Positions 42,168-53,219 of a stretch of DNA of 64,000 nucleotides are shown here, piece by piece; the stretch's first letter is position 1; every line of letters starts with the position of its first letter. Where the stretch lies: NCBI GenBank assembly GCA_011947345.1, contig JAAVTG010000132.1, positions 1 through 64,000 on the forward strand. Direction: 5' to 3'. The translations under genes and the position numbers were made by a program. This DNA is from Phytophthora quininea (Eukaryota > Oomycota > Peronosporomycetes > Peronosporales > Peronosporaceae). A model generated the notes under the pieces. It was not told the DNA's origin. It was given only the letters and a program-made list of their open reading frames with translations, and searched no databases.

Positions 42168-42988
42168 TGTGGTGTAGGAATCCACTGAACTTTCGCTAAG
42201 GCAGCAGCGAGCTTCCGCACACAACAATACACCTTCCAGATTGTCAGGCGAATGTTGGGCGTGATCTGAAGGAACCAGATCCGACCCTGCCCGAGCCGGT
42301 GTGGCTTCCGCTCACTGTCTACGCTGAAGGCAAATATAAACCGACGCTACAGGCACGAGTCTTCGCCTGTACGTCCAAACACTCTCTCACACTCTCAAAA
42401 CCCCGTGGCACCAGCAGACGAAGGTTGCCTAGTCCCGTGGACTCTCTTACGGGGGCGCCGGAGTATAACTCCGGCTGGAAGTCACGTTGGAATGCGACCC
42501 GCACTCCACACACAAGGGCTCTTTCGCCCAACACTCCCCTATTAATAGGGCCAAACCAAAATACACTCTAACTACCACTCTTCACTCTTGGCCTGACCAA
42601 ACGAACACTCACTTCACGAAGGTCTGTGTTCGCTGGCAGGCATAACCCACGACCACAGGGCAAGGTGCTTACCTAGGACGCTTGGCCGCTTGGGAAGTCG
42701 GGGGAAATTCTGCTCTGTTTGGATCGCCCTCTCGGGCTCTTACTCTTTCTAATCCTACCCTTATCTATGAATCTATACAAATGTCAAGTGAAACGCAAGC
42801 GTCGCCGTCGGAGCTACCCATCCGAAGATTCACGACCAGGCGATGGTTCGCAATAGCGACCACCTCGGGATAGCGACCTCCACTGAACCTTCGCCTCGCG
42901 TCGCCATTGGCCCAGCTCGACGCATTTTATCAGCCAATAGCGGAGGCGACAGTTCGTTGACGGATCTTGGAGAAATCTCCACACCACA
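42168..42988 (-). repeat. Gypsy-A 5' LTR, 821 bp
   Basis: Same ends and length as 28776-29596 and 6146-6966. It is followed by the target duplication CCAT (42989-42992), after which the Gypsy-B integrase resumes. Confidence 0.95.
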
Positions 42989-43902
42989 CCATCCTCGACT
43001 GGTACAGTCGGTTTGGTGCACCCAATGTGTGGGTAGTGACTGCGAAGGTTATCTCGGAATTGTTGAACGGCCGTCAAGAATTCATCCTCGCCTACTCGTC
43101 GTGCAAAATGGGCTCGGTTGAAAGAGTCAACCGAGACATCTTGTAAGTATTGAAGGCACTGGTGCTGGAGTTCAGGATGAAGATGCAAGACTGGCCCTAC
43201 TTGCTGCCACTTCTACAGTCAAGCGCCAACCACTCCCCAGTCCTATCACTATCAAACCGCGCTCCGATAGAGCTTTTCACGGGTCTTCCTTGCCCTACAG
43301 CTCTGGAGACAGTTTTCTTTCCGGAAGGGAAGGGACGTGTGGTCTCGCTGGCCCAGCCAAAACCAAGCACGGAGCAGCACCTGGCAAAACTGAGAACGAA
43401 TATATTTGAGATGCATAAAGCCGCCAAGGTTGAGCGCACACGCCAAGCTAAGAGGTACCGAGCGAGACACCATTACCACCAAGCTGTAAACCTCTCCGTC
43501 GGAGACTACGTGCTGCTGTCTCGCGTCGACGAGAAGTTGCACGCTAACAAGCTACGAGTGATGTGGGTTGGCCCGTACCGTGTAGTCGGTAGCGCTGACT
43601 ACTACTTCACGGTAGAACACTAGGTAAACGGCAGCACGATAGACGTGCACCCGTCTCGCCTAAAACTCTATGCAGACAAATCCCTCAACGTGAACGAAGA
43701 ACTGCTGGGTCATGTGGCCTCGCAAGGCACACTTCTGGCCGTAGAGGCGATTGTGGGGCACAGAATGAAGACAGACATGCATGCCTACGAAGTGAAGGTC
43801 AAGTGGCTCGGTCTCGAAGCCATCGAGGACTCCTGGGAGCCTATGAAGACCATAAGCGAGGATGTTCCGCAGCTACTGCTACAGTACAAATCAAGCAACT
43901 GA
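42989..43902 (+). pseudogene. Gypsy-B integrase C-terminal half and chromodomain
   Basis: Second part of the interrupted integrase gene whose first part ends at 28775. The content is the same as 6967-7880: LDWYSRFGAP, KMGSVERVNRD, stop near 43144, VGDYVLLSRVDEKLHANKL, stop near 43622, and the chromodomain (EVKVKWLGLEAIEDSWEP). It is followed by a non-coding tail (43903-44278) with a purine run next to the LTR. Confidence 0.88.
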
Positions 43903-44278
43903 CGATGATTTCCCACTGGCTGTGACCTCTCTAGTAGAAGGCAAGTCATCGCACAGCCCCCAGCAACGCCAGAACTGAGTTACAAGGCAATACTATCCTA
44001 CATCATATGACATATGGAAGGAAAGTGCTTTCAACTCAAAACCTAGCTTTGGCGCAATAGGACATCATTGACAACATCTTGGTGAACGCCCCAGGCAACT
44101 TTCAAGGGCTGATTCACAATGCTAGCAACGCTGTCCACCTTCGAATCAATGACAAGCTACCATTGGTCCATATTCGGAATTCGCGATCATGATTGGACAA
44201 TAAGTCGTCTGCGGGAGTGTAACGAGGCGACGGCGACTAAACGAACTGGCTGATGCGGTTTGGAAAGCTTGGGGGCAG

Positions 44279-44598
44279 TGTGATGATAGCCTTGCGCATG
44301 CAGGCATCTGATGCAGCTCACCAAAACCGCAGCCAGCCCCTTTAGCAGGATCGGCGGCGTCGCCACCAGAATACGCAGTTGAAGGACGCTTACGCAAGGT
44401 CGGCTGTTGGGTTCGACTTGCGTGCTCAAGTCTACTGCAACAGCAACAGCTCTTCCTGGACGGCCTTGGAGGCCGGCGAGAGCGACTACGAGTTAGTTTA
44501 GCAACCTCAGTTTGCAACTTGCTTCAAGAGCGACAAGCAACTACCAAATACACGTTAACTTACGGGAGTTCCAGCTCCCAATTCGTGAGCACGTCACA
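44279..44598 (+). repeat. Gypsy-B 3' LTR, 320 bp
   Basis: TGTGATGATAGCC...CACGTCACA, followed by ATTGT (44599-44603). Same as 8257-8576. Confidence 0.93.
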
Positions 44599-46135
44599 AT
44601 TGTACGTACCAATTCATTCCACAGCTATTGCTCGTGGTGATTCCCAGATTTGCCAGGAGGTGCGAAACCGATACGCCCGAAGCCTGAGGGGGAATCACGG
44701 CAGGCAGCCTCGGCCGCTCGCGTGAGATCGCAAGTGAAGGAGATACACACAGAGTCAACAGCGACACCACCGTGGAGAAAGCTAAGGACAGATAGAAGCC
44801 TGCTCGTACCGCGGTGCTGTATTCTCCACCTTGCCAAGAGAAAACCACGGACAAGAGGAGTCAAGGCCGAAGGCCGGGCAGGGGATCGTGGGCCCAGCGT
44901 TCAGCCCGTCGCGAACATGGAGACACACGAGAACACATCGGACCACAGTAACCCGGGGATGCCGCAGCGAGTCTCGACGGAGAGCAGCAACACGACGCGG
45001 AGGGGCCATCCGCCAACACGGACGCGACCGGTCGTTACAAAACCACAGGCAACTCAAGATTACGACAGGAGACAATGGCAAGGCCAGGACAAGCAACGAT
45101 CCCAAAGAATACAAGGCCAACAAGGAACCCCAGAACCTCACAGAAGTGCGGGAGCACAGTAGAAGAGCAGAGATGCCACTTTCACGGTGGCACAGTGAGG
45201 GGATCTCCGCAGGATAACGATCAGTGGAGCTCCGGAAATCAAGGTCCCAGTAACGACAACCTGCACCTGATGTGGCACACGCGTGCATAAGAACCCGGCC
45301 GGTCGTTCTGTCCCCACACGCATCCAAGGGCGATCGGACTGAAAGAGACTGAATGCATCACAAACAAAGACTTCTGCGGCACCCGTGTCCGGGACCACGG
45401 CCGACAACTTGGTCACGCTGTGGTGTCAGGTATCGCAGATATCGATGTTGAGCACGCGACGAGAACAAGAACGGTGGCCTGAGCAATACTAGTTCCCGTA
45501 TCGGGCTACCGGGAGAAGCAAGAAGACGACAATGCGCCACAGCAAGTACGGGTCGAGTAACTACAGTAGTGATCAAGATACCAAGAGTTCCGCACGCGCT
45601 GGCGAGTGACCAAGTGCGCAACCCACCAAGGGGCACCGACGGTGCCGCACCGTCACTGGTTGCCGCCAACGATGTAAGGGATCCAGCACCCTCCACACGA
45701 GGCAATGGATCCGACCCGACCAAGGACTGACTGTAAAGCTTCGCCGCACCGATGCTACCCGGTATGACGAGGTATTGACGGGAAACTAAAGCGAGTCACG
45801 CGCTCGTGTGTATAGTAAGATAGCCACCCTGTTAGCTCCTGCATGTAGGTAGCTCTGGATATGAGTGGCAGAATTGGCCACCGGAGTCGCCGGGTACTAC
45901 CCGGTCAGCAGGGCTGATGCCGTGCTCGCCCTGAGCGCTAACCGTTGATAACCGACAAAATAAAATAAAAATAAATCTCAATCTGTCGTCCGTAAGTTTT
46001 CCTTGAACTTGTGTGTTTATCATGTAAACAAACATTTCAGTTACGCTCACGAGGTGATCCTTCGATGCGGTACTTTTTGTCCGTTTCGTTTCTGAGCCGA
46101 TTCAAGAACGAAACCTGTGGCTGTTCACTGTGAGA
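44599..46135. other. Unit Y leader, unrecognised (Y2)
   Basis: Equivalent of 8577-10112: the broken WLGC intron tail, then a GC-rich stretch with an Arg/Gln/Pro-rich open frame (ATG at 44917, stop at 45160), then an AT-rich segment before the WLGC gene. One extra G near 45202 is the main difference from Y1. No assigned function. Confidence 0.4.
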
Positions 46136-48680
46136 ATGGAGTCGCCTAGTAAGGTAGGCGTGGTCGATGACGGCGAAGCTCGAGAAGTCTTCTTTCCGGA
46201 GGGTAATGACCGTCCTTTGCGTCGGAAGTCTTCGTCGCTACAACATCAGCCGTCCGTCGCCCCGAAAAGAGTCCACCCAGTAACAACCGACACCGTCGGT
46301 GGCGCTCTCGAAAAGATGACTAGCAAGTGCACCAAGCAGAAGGTCAATACCGTGTCTGCTGGCAAAGAACGCGAGAGAAATATTGTCCTGCAGGTTTCCA
46401 TTGCTCTAGCATTAATCGTTTGCGTGGCGTGGACATTGTGGCTCATCTTCCTGAATATCGCTCCAAACGGCACTGTGAACCGCGTTATGAACACGAAGAC
46501 ATTCGACTATGGCTCGTTTTGGTTGTTTATCGACCCGCCGAAGAAGTTGGTAGTGGCTGGTGCGTTCGGGTTGTCAGTTATTGCATTTGGATACCTCGGA
46601 GTATTATTTCAGATGCTTCCATTCTGGAAGGACTCGAAGCAGTCGTACTTGGTCTACCAGAACCCGACCACGCTCGTCAAGAAGCTTGAAAAGGCGATGG
46701 ATAAAAAGCGAGGATCCGTCACCTCTGCAGCAAAGAAATTGACGTCATCACTTTCAGACGGAAGCCAAGCGAAAAAGTATATTGTACGTACGAATTCATT
46801 CCACAGCTTTTACACGGTTCTTATTCGCTTGTTTTGTAGAAACTCGTGATGAAGTTCGGCGACTTGGCTCTGGAAACAGTTCTTCTCTATCAGATGCTTG
46901 AGGCCGGGTCGCCTGCAGTGTTAATCGGGATCATCACGATGATTGTAGCGTCCAATGCTTTATCTTGTGCGATTATGCTGTTCGTTCCGTACGAACGAGC
47001 TCCGATGGCCGAAATTCTCGTCGATATCCTGTACGTATTATCGGCATTACTTGACCGCTCGTAAAGCTGATTCATCTCGATGCTTGCGCGTACAGATTCG
47101 ACGTGCTGGTCGTTGTCGGATTTCCGATGCTCGTCGTCCTCTACTGTTTATCCACCTTCACCTTCGACCGAGCAAAATTCGCGATAAACCTCGAAGTTTT
47201 TCCCGTCGGTACGTTCGAGCAAGGTGCTAGTGTGATCGCTGATCCCGTCGAGACATCGGTCATCTACAAGAGCTTGAAATCGCTACGGATCATGACAGTC
47301 CTCGACTTTTTCATTAGAATGGGGGTCAACACCACACTCTGTTTTCGACTACACCAAGTCGTCGAGCTGATCCACCACCCCAAGAAGCGACAAGGTAATG
47401 TTTATCCCAAGCGCAGTCGCCTCGCCGCGATTGCTTTGGTATTATTTGCCGTGTTTCTGGTGGTCTTCGTCGAAGAAAGCATGCGAACATCAACCGCTGC
47501 TTGCAAAGCTCATCCAGAGTGTGTTATGAATGCACGCCGGTGGATTCGCTTGGAAAGTGACTCGCTGACGCAATGTCCTTGTCTGATACTCATCGACCGA
47601 GACCTCGCTCCAAAAACGTACCCGGAATGGGAGAAACCAAAGAACATGACTGACAAAGTGGCACAGCTTGCCACCACTGGAGACTTGCAGACACTTCAAC
47701 TGACAAATCGATATTTGGCTGAACTTCCAGTAGAACTCCGCCGCTGCAAGAACTTGAAGCATTTGTACGTTGTCTGCTTGATATCCGAAAACGAAATACT
47801 GACAATCGTTTGGGTTGTAGATCGCTCGAATACACCAACACGCAGACATTTCCACCATGGATCAAAGAATTTACCAAGCTCGAATTTCTGTACGTCCCAG
47901 TCTGGTTCGTATCACGCTTCATCGCTCTCACTTTGCATAAAAATATGTTGTAGGCACGTGGAGAGTAAATTCACGAGTCCAATGGTGTTCATGCCGCTTG
48001 ACATGTTCGATGACATGCCGTCGCTTACGTTCATTCACCTTGCAGCCTTTATCCCGATGGCGGAACTCCCGTCTCTCGATGGTCTGACGGGCCTCAAATC
48101 GCTCACTCTTGCTGTGTTTCTCGCTCTGGACAAACTTCCTTCCTTCGACAAGCTTCACAATCTCGAACGCCTCGTGCTTGCAGCAATGCCGACGATCAAC
48201 ACGTTGCCGGAGTTGTCAGCACTCACGAACTTGAAGTCGTTTGCAGCTTCAGACCGAGGCACCTGGTGCTGCAATGGATTTATTAGCGACTGCAATCTCA
48301 GCGACGGAAAATGCGGCGTTCACCCGGTCTGGGGGACTCCTGCTGCGACGTGTTTAAGTCCCAATCGAACCGACGAAATCCCGTCAGCTGCAACCCTCGA
48401 GGTAGTGAAAAAGTTTGCATATTCAACGTGTGGTCCGGTGCTGCAGCCTGGAGTGTTAGAAGGTCCCCCAACACCAGAAATCATGGCTCCGTGCAATGGC
48501 ACGTTGTATCGACAGTGCCCAACTTCTGATGGCGTCGAGTCGATGTGCTACAACGCTAGATTCATGGGGATCGCCTGCACCACCAACAAACATCCGATCG
48601 AAATGCGGCGACGTCAGATTGCCCAAAGTGTCGGTGATCCCTGCAACCCCGAGGAAGAAGCTTGGCTAGGATGCAAGTAG
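46136..48680 (+). CDS. WLGC-type leucine-rich-repeat membrane protein (767 aa), intact copy
   Basis: Five exons: 46136-46783, 46840-47030, 47096-47764, 47821-47889 and 47954-48680. Introns are 56, 65, 56 and 64 nt with GTACGT-like donors; the spliced length is 2,304 nt and in frame throughout. The cytosolic-looking N-terminus is basic with no signal peptide. Hydrophobic segments lie at about residues 83-106 (LALIVCVAWTLWLIFL), 138-160, 235-260 (AVLIGIITMIVASNALSCAI), 272-298 and near 380-395 (LAAIALVLFAVFLVVFVEES). About residues 476-640 are leucine-rich repeats (LQTLQLTNRYLAELP, LTGLKSLTLAVFLALDKLP, LHNLERLVLAAM). A Cys-rich tail ends PEEEAWLGCK. This fits oomycete LRR membrane proteins with a C-terminal WLGC domain; the ligand and role are unknown. 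Start chosen at the first in-frame ATG (MESPSK). Confidence 0.88.
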
Positions 48681-48769
48681 CAGAATTGTCCATTCTAATC
48701 CAAAACCCATCAACGTCGGAGGTGGTCAATTCTAAGTTCGCTTCAGAATGCGAGCTTCAAGAGGAAAGG

Positions 48770-48962
48770 ATGGAGTTGTTGTGCGCGGTTGTGGGCGCCA
48801 CACAGCCGGTCTCCGTCATCGTCGACCCGACCAGTTTGGTAGGCGTCCTGAAGAATGTAATCAAGGAGGCTAAGAAACGAACACTTGACCACTTGACTGT
48901 CGTCCTTGTGCGTTGAAGCTTTTCCTGGGGAAGAAACAAGTCGACCCAAAAGTTGATCCTTA
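48770..48962 (+). pseudogene. Crinkler (CRN) N-terminal fragment, copy in Y2
   Basis: Same sequence and lesion as 12746-12938: a CRN-like ubiquitin-fold N-terminus, a premature stop near 48914, the LFLGK motif in the neighbouring frame, then a stop. No effector domain follows. The TTAA-flanked element begins about 35 nt downstream. Confidence 0.6.
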
Positions 48963-48998
48963 GCGCAAGAGCGACGAGAACGGACACTTTATGTTTAA

Positions 48999-49784
48999 CA
49001 AGGATTGCCTGACTCAACCAGACCGAAAAACGGCATTTTTCGGGGTTGCCCGAAAACTAAAATCTCCAGTTTTGTAAATTAGCCCACAATATTTTTATGC
49101 CATTAAATTGACGTTTTTCTAAGAGAAGTGGGAGTAGTGGCATGATCGGATCTGTTTTGGTTATTGAATTATCGTAGGTCAAACATGGCATTCCGAGCAA
49201 AATGGCTTCGACTTTTCTATAGGCAAAATAAAATTTCGTTCGATTGGAATTATTTTCACATGGCGTCTTTGTTCTTGGGCTACCTATGCCATATCTAGTT
49301 GTCTAAGCAAAATAATAATAGTTCCTGAAGATATAACATGTCTAAAACGATAGCATAATTGGTCATTTTGAGTTTTTCTTCAAGAAGCTGTTTTTAGCGA
49401 GGTATCTAGGGCGCTGCACGTGAATACACACCTTAACGCAAACATTTAGGCAATATTGAAAGACCTGTGATTGGATGTGTATAACTAGTTTTGGCTAAGG
49501 TGCCATCATTTTAACGAAACACTTAGAGACATACCGACAATTTTTCAAAACTCTGAACTTGCCACCTCCTACATACCATGTAATAGAAGGCGAATGGACG
49601 CTATTTCCGCGGTACAACCTCGCCCACTATGTTTTTATACCATGGCATGATGTATTGACACAGCTTAACGATGCCACATATCTTTTTGGTAAAATTTTAC
49701 CGTAGTTTCGTAGTGGGTCGAACACTAATTTAATTAGTGTTCGACCCACTACGAAAATGGTCTGGTTGAGTCAGGCATTCCTTG
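48999..49784. mobile_element. TTAA-flanked inverted-repeat element, Y2 copy (786 bp)
   Basis: Same 26-bp terminal repeats as in Y1, flanked by TTAA (48995-48998 and 49785-49788). It is 33 bp longer, because a palindrome near the right end is complete here and a TATA-type 4-bp segment near 49357 is missing. No coding capacity. Confidence 0.75.
49706..49756. repeat. Perfect 51-nt palindrome inside the TTAA-flanked element
   Basis: Two 25-base arms (TTTCGTAGTGGGTCGAACAC plus TAATT and its exact reverse complement) around a single T. It could extrude as a cruciform or fold as a hairpin. In Y1 only the right-hand arm core (TTCGACCCACTACGAAA, 13681-13697) remains. Confidence 0.95.
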
Positions 49785-49983
49785 TTAAAAACGTCTGATT
49801 TGGTGCAAAACCGACGGGAAGCACAATGGAATTCAGGAAGATTTTTCTAGGGTCACTGAGTGACCCTTGCCCCGATCGGGTCTCGCACGATCGACACCAC
49901 CAGGAAATACAGGTGCATGTAGGATAAGAATGGCGTATGTAGGTTAATAATTTCTTATGAAAAAATATTTAAGAGCAATTTAG

Positions 49984-50175
49984 TTCTGTTCAATTGACAC
50001 TCGCAGAAATGCCATCTGCACCCGCTGCGGGACCAAGCTCAAGTTCAAGCGGAACCTGAAGGTCCACCAAGGGCACAGGGTCTGCAAGGAAACCCGCAAC
50101 CCAACGTTGCGGGCGAAACGACTGCAGCGCGCCAAGAATAAGGTCAGGAAGGCAGACCGTGAGCGAAAAAGTTAA
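49984..50175 (+). pseudogene. Zinc-finger-like fragment (Y2)
   Basis: Identical reading to 13928-14119: CTRCGT...HQGH finger pattern and a basic tail, no ATG. Low-confidence relic. Confidence 0.3.
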
Positions 50176-51422
50176 GTACTCCGCCAAGCTCAAGAAGCGC
50201 GACATTTGCACTAACTTCACGGCTTGATTGGTTCACTCGTTGTGAAGGTTCTTGCGTAGTTGAAGAAGAGCTTGGACGTGAAGGAAGAAAAAGAATTGTG
50301 TTTAAGTTCTTAACGTGTCAACACCTGTGCTACAGGTAGCCACTCAATGAGGGATGGCTACAGAGTAACCTATTGTAAGTAATATACGCTATTTTTAAGT
50401 CACTTGGTGTAGTACACACAAACTCTTTATAGCCGGTTGCCAACATTTACAACCTCTCTCAATCGGCCTTGGTATGGGGTTGAGACGACTTCTCCTTCGG
50501 GAGCACATGGAACGGCACGGTGTAAGGTCTCGCAAGCGTACCTATCCGCCCCAGGCCCATGAACAGTAGATAGAGGTGGCATAACGGACGTTGTTCGGCC
50601 ACCTTCCCAAACGAGGTGGAGTTATGCCATTTTTGTTTGGTATGGACACTTTGATCCGGACGCATCTGTTTTAGTATAGCAATTTAAGCCCAAATGTAGG
50701 ACAATTTACATAGGACATGTTTTAAATAGATTTGAGACGGCGTCAAACAAAAACATACTAATGAACCTAAGTACGAATCGCGATTTAATGGCTTCATTTG
50801 AAAGAGGGACATCTTGCCTACGTTTTGAGCCCCTGTTCGCCCTGGAATCTCGAAAACTCGAGGAGCAGTGCCATCGTCAAAAACTTATCTCTATTTTTAG
50901 GGAGGCAAAATCGCGCTATGTTTGAGATGATTGTGGCGTCAATATTTTCTCGAATTTCGAGGTTTGCATATTATCGGGAAGCTGGCGTTAAAAGCAATCA
51001 AAATAGTGTGGTTTTAGACGTTTTACGAGTGTTTTTAGATTTGAATTTTTGGTTGTCCTGTGATTTCCGAAATTTGATTGGTCATCTTTAAGTGCGCTTA
51101 TCTCGATAACTCTAAATAGTTCATTAGTATCATTTGGTATTGTGTTGTCTCATTTGAAGTGCCACCTTTTCCTGTGCTCTCGCTGTCGATGCACTTAGCT
51201 TAATGACATTGTTTCTTTACGAGTTGTCCGTTGTGTGGCAGTTAGTTTGGTGTATTCCACATAAAATTTGCTTATCCGGTATGCCGGTACATACCGGTTT
51301 GCCTTTCGACGGGTGTGCTCTCTGGTGACCACCCGTTGCACTTTTCCCCTTCACTTCGCTTTCAGAGGAACAAGCAGCTAGAAGACCGAGAAATCAAGGG
51401 GGTTTACTACCTACAACGAACG
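50176..51422. other. AT-rich stretch without recognisable genes (Y2)
   Basis: Equivalent of 14120-15366. A few substitutions from Y1 (for example near 50724, 50840 and 50986). Nothing coding is supported. Confidence 0.4.
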
Positions 51423-53219
51423 ATGAATACCCGTGGATCACCGCAACCAATCAGCGCGCCGAACTTGCCTTCGCCCCGCTCCAACGAGTCGCCACCAGCC
51501 AGCGCAACACCTTTGACCGAAGCCGTGATCGTGGATGTGATGGGCGGGGAAGAGCCCAGGACGGCGACCTCCGGGAGGCGCACGTCTGACCCTCCCCGCT
51601 CCGCACAAGCAAGCAAGCGTCGACCAAGGTCGCGTCGCCCTTGGAGCCCGCGAAGTCCAAGCAGGCGGCGAGAGGTCCAGGCAGCACGGCTGCGAAGAAG
51701 TCTATCCCTGACCCTGACTCCGAATTTGACCTGGAGGAAAAGCCTGCGCCGCCGTCCGCCAAGAAGCCACAGAAGCCGGCAGCCACGTCCAAGGCAGCCG
51801 CGTCGAAGAGGTCGAAGGACATCGACTCAGGCTCAGAGGCGGAGCGTCCTGCCCCCTCTGCCAAGAAACCACGCAATTCGGTCCCAATGACGCCGCAGGC
51901 TGAGGACACCGAGCCTGCACTACGTCATCATCGCGACCAAGGCCTCGATTTGGGTTCGTTCACGGCATCGCTCCGTCTTGGTCGCGGCGGTAGCGAGTCT
52001 GGCGATCCTACCCAAGGACAGCAGGCACCTGTCGCGGCTATCGAGCCTGCAGCAGATGCTGTTCTCGCTGAGCTCCACGCGCTAAGGGAAGAAGTCGTCC
52101 GCCTTCGCGGGATGGTATTGCAGTCCCCGCCGTCGGCTCCTCTTCCTGGACCAACTGCGAACATCGGTATCCGGGGTGCGGCTACGCTCGAAAGGAGAGA
52201 TGCCTCCAGTCGAGGTTCACCACCTCACTTCTGCAAGTTTCCCCGAGCGTGCAAAGAAAGCGAAAGGTGACTACAATCCGCCTCAAGCCCACTTGCTCGC
52301 GGCAAGTCGAATGTTCAAGGAAGTCGGCACAGGTAAGGAAGTATCCGCGATGACGTTTGTTCTGTCGCTGCGTGAGCTGGACTGTGTGGGCTTTCACACA
52401 CCCTGCCGTACTCATGGCGATTTTTAGTGGGCGCCTGGGCTCGAGGGGCCTGACTGTGATGCACATCAAGGAAGTACCCGAGATGGATACGCTGGAAAAT
52501 GGCTCCAACAACGGCAATTTCAACAACGATTTTGCGCCGCCCGCAGCTCTTCTGACTGCGTGTCGTATCACGACATCCTCGATGTGGTGCACAGACTGTC
52601 CCAGTTTGAGCAGGAAGTCTGGTACGACTACCTACGCAAGCTGACGACTAGGCTCGGGTGGTCGTATCAAAGAACAAGTCGGCAGACCCGGACAATACGC
52701 CCTGCTGCGTGCGCTTGACGCTGCTCTTAGTAAACAAGTTCTTCGGGCGTCTGTTCTAGGCCATCTACAAGCGGGTGACCCGTCATGGTGGAAGGGTTAC
52801 TTCGACGCACTCCGTGCGATCAACTATCAGTCGCCAAGCTGGACCCTCGCTCTGGTTAACACTCTCCAGCAGAATGCACGTTCTCAAGCGCGACCCAATT
52901 CGGCGCGCGGTCGGCAGCAGGGCGATGGAGGTTCGCCTCGGCCTCCAATCCCTTACGCAATCAAGCGTCTAATCCCGCTGAACCGGCGCGGACAGAGCCG
53001 TGTTTGTTGAACGTCGAGGGACTCCCGTGCAAGGGTGGCTCACGCGACTGGTGCGGCAGCCCACGACGTGTCCGCGATTGGAGGGACCCACTGCCCCCAC
53101 GAGCTCAAGAGTGGGTGGACAGGACCTACGGACGCCGTAAGTCGAACGAGCGCCGTGAAGGTTGAAGATGTCGTGGGATGGGCTCGACATCTCTACATGA
53201 GTCGCGCGAGTGAGCAAAT

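Larger units (their letters stand above)
28776..42988 (-). mobile_element. Gypsy-A Ty3/Gypsy retrotransposon, complete, 14,213 bp, with antisense gene
   Basis: Reading on the minus strand: 5' LTR (42168-42988), PBS, gag, zinc knuckles, protease, RT, RNase H, second RNase H, integrase, chromodomain, a plus-strand spliced gene (29657-33319) and the 3' LTR (28776-29596). CCAT occurs on both sides (28772-28775, 42989-42992). Deleting the element restores the Gypsy-B integrase frame ATAI-LDW. The two LTRs appear almost identical (one difference noticed near 29589), so the insertion is young. The structural genes carry a few single-base frameshifts. Confidence 0.95.
25510..44598 (+). mobile_element. 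Gypsy-B Ty3/Gypsy chromovirus, interrupted by Gypsy-A
   Basis: 5' LTR 25510-25817, gag-like region, RT, RNase H and integrase to 28775, then Gypsy-A (28776-42988), then the rest of integrase and chromodomain (42989-43902) and the 3' LTR (44279-44598). ATTGT flanks it at 25505-25509 and 44599-44603. Removing Gypsy-A and one CCAT leaves about 4.87 kb. Several frameshifts and stops, plus LTRs differing at well over ten positions and by an indel, show it is much older than Gypsy-A. No convincing PBS is seen after the 5' LTR. Confidence 0.92.
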
